Part shown: positions 13,843 through 14,506 of the stretch, piece by piece
Position numbering within the stretch: position 1 is the first letter of the stretch
Layout of the letters: every line of letters begins with the position of its first letter
Origin: JAGOBX01 sp017999075 [NCBI: Candidatus Babelota bacterium]
GTDB lineage: Bacteria; JAGOBX01
Direction: 5' to 3'
Assembly: GCA_017999075.1 (NCBI GenBank)
Contig: JAGOBX010000037.1
Coordinates: forward strand, 1-14,506
DNA: 14,506 nucleotides
Notes under the pieces: generated by a model
Told to the model about the DNA's origin: nothing
The model's database searches: none
What the model saw: only the letters and a program-made list of their open reading frames with translations
Program-made: the position numbers and the translations under genes

Positions 13843-14003
13843 ACAAAACACACTCCTTAAAAATAGATTTAATAAAAACATTTTGCCTATGAGCAGACAC
13901 TAGCAGAATTACAAAAGCAGAGTAAAAACGCAGTGACTTCCAAATTTAATGTTCACCTCCAGTGTTTTGGAAATCGTAAAAGGAAAGAAAATTAGTAGCA
14001 GAA

Positions 14004-14044
14004 ATAAAAAAAGCCGCCCAAGCTTTTTACGGCTCGAACGGCTT
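14004..14044 (-). terminator. Leftward rho-independent terminator
   Basis: On the minus strand, AAGCCG (14044-14039) or the inner AGCCG (14034-14030) can pair with CGGCTT (14016-14011), followed by a T-rich tail ending near 14004. It sits 10 bases after the stop of a short leftward frame. A terminator here with no intact leftward gene before it suggests a lost or truncated gene. Confidence 0.55.
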
Positions 14045-14053
14045 ATTATTGAT

Positions 14054-14176
14054 TTAATACAGGCAGACGCCGGTACCTCGTAACTTCATAAATTCCGGAT
14101 ATACCGCTAATAGGGATCTATGCATAAAATTTTCAAAAAAATGGTCTATTATGGAATTTTTTCTGTTTTGCAAACA
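14054..14176 (-). pseudogene. Short leftward open frame ending at a terminator (small gene or gene remnant)
   Basis: The frame is open for 40 codons between in-frame stops, and an internal ATG at 14125 gives 23 residues. It includes SLLAVYPEFMKLRGTGVCLY and ends 10 bases before a leftward terminator. Its right end reaches almost to the promoter of the DUF4062 gene. I do not recognise the sequence. The higher G+C and the terminator argue that it is the tail of a formerly longer gene, perhaps from a mobile element; this is unproven. Confidence 0.22.
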
Positions 14177-14182
14177 TTAAGA

Positions 14183-14211
14183 TTGAAAAAAAGTAGAGTT
14201 TATGATATAAT
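14183..14211 (+). promoter_or_regulatory. Promoter of the DUF4062 gene
   Basis: TTGAAA (14183-14188) and a perfect TATAAT (14206-14211) are 17 bases apart. Transcription would start near 14218, about 34 bases before the ATG. Confidence 0.72.
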
Positions 14212-14251
14212 TCAATTTTTAATGTTAGCGATTGCAAATTATTAAAATTCT

Positions 14252-14506
14252 ATGAAAATAAAAAGAATATTTATCAGCAGCGTTCAAAAGGAATTTAGCG
14301 ATGAACGAATTGCCTTGAGAGATTACATAACAGGCGATCCGTTAATGAGAAAGTTCTTTGAACCCTTTATATTCGAAGACATTCCGGCTAAAGAAAGACC
14401 TGCTGATAATGTTTATATTGATGAAGTTAAAAACTGCGATATTTATGTTGGCCTGTTCGGCAATGAATATGGTTTTGAAGATAAATATGGAATTTCTCCG
14501 ACACAT
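14252..14506 (+). CDS. Partial DUF4062-domain protein, C-terminus outside window
   Basis: The first 85 residues are present and the frame runs off the window. RIFISSVQKEFSDER (5-19) and the stretch NCDIYVGLFGNEYGFED (61-77) match the N-terminal DUF4062 domain, an alpha/beta fold resembling TIR/nucleoside-processing domains. In full-length relatives the domain is often followed by an AlbA_2/Schlafen-type ATP-binding domain with a winged helix, or by STAND/NLR-like ATPase and repeat regions; which applies is not visible. Such proteins are often found in accessory and defence regions. The ATG lacks a Shine-Dalgarno site, and a 7-codon in-frame upstream ORF (14222-14245) ends just before it. The position right after tRNA-Cys and debris supports acquisition by transfer. 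The domain call is good; the function is open. Confidence 0.85.
   Translation, partial: MKIKRIFISSVQKEFSDERIALRDYITGDPLMRKFFEPFIFEDIPAKERPADNVYIDEVKNCDIYVGLFGNEYGFEDKYGISPTH

Larger units (their letters stand above)
13680..14182. other. Debris-like region downstream of tRNA-Cys
   Basis: No normal gene is present. Patches of higher G+C (for example 14060-14110) differ from the surrounding AT-rich sequence. The region holds a short leftward ORF (13786-13842), direct repeats AGTTTTAC at 13772-13779 and 13782-13789, an inverted repeat TTCCAAA/TTTGGAA (13938-13944, 13966-13972), a leftward terminator (14004-14044) and a short leftward open frame (14054-14176). I found no second copy of the tRNA 3' end inside the window. 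It reads like the scar of an inserted or decayed element. Confidence 0.5.

Noticed and set aside
13879-14003. Plus-strand open stretch containing AYEQTLAELQKQSKNAVTSK
   Set aside because: It has no start codon or ribosome binding site and no known match; upstream stops are in frame. It may be a remnant but cannot be supported.
1-14506. CRISPR array or insertion sequence
   Set aside because: No regularly spaced repeats, no transposase frame and no terminal inverted repeats with target duplications were seen.

Overview
The window is strongly AT-rich DNA from a diderm (Gram-negative-type) bacterium. The best evidence for an outer membrane is an outer-membrane beta-barrel protein with a signal peptide and a C-terminal phenylalanine (11862-13169). 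Promoters fit the sigma70 consensus closely: several have perfect TTGACA and TATAAT boxes. I cannot name the phylum from sequence alone; an uncultured or host-associated fermenter of the Elusimicrobiota kind would fit, but that is a guess.

Left part (1-4586), read leftward: a compact gene cluster with a clear promoter at 4558-4586. In order of transcription it holds two SAM-dependent methyltransferases, a polyprenyl-phosphate type GT2 glycosyltransferase with two C-terminal membrane helices, a B12-binding radical SAM enzyme, and a GT-C type membrane glycosyltransferase cut by the window edge. Most junctions overlap (ATGA or TAATG), so translation is probably coupled. The set suggests synthesis or modification of a cell-surface glycan or lipid-linked sugar.

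Middle (4626-10830), read leftward: pulA-trkA-trkH. A secreted type I pullulanase with an N-terminal CBM41-like module and three C-terminal repeats of a glycogen-binding module is followed after 4 bases by trkA. The trkA gene overlaps trkH by 4 bases. A consensus promoter and a strong ribosome binding site precede pulA. An alpha-glucan enzyme in one unit with a potassium uptake system is an odd pairing.

A long divergent intergenic region (10680-11861) holds the pulA promoter, a possible small RNA, a perfect 14-bp palindrome next to a tandem 10-bp repeat, a possible micro-ORF, a 10-7-10 inverted repeat, and a perfect promoter for the porin gene. The porin leader is about 200 nt long and contains two strong hairpins.

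Right part (11862-14506), read rightward: the porin with a textbook terminator, then tRNA-Cys(GCA) with its own consensus promoter and an encoded CCA. About 500 bases of debris-like sequence follow, with a leftward terminator, a short leftward open frame and an 18-residue peptide ORF. Last comes the start of a DUF4062-domain protein, cut by the window edge. The tRNA followed by debris and a DUF4062 gene looks like the edge of a genomic island that could carry defence functions; that part is inference.
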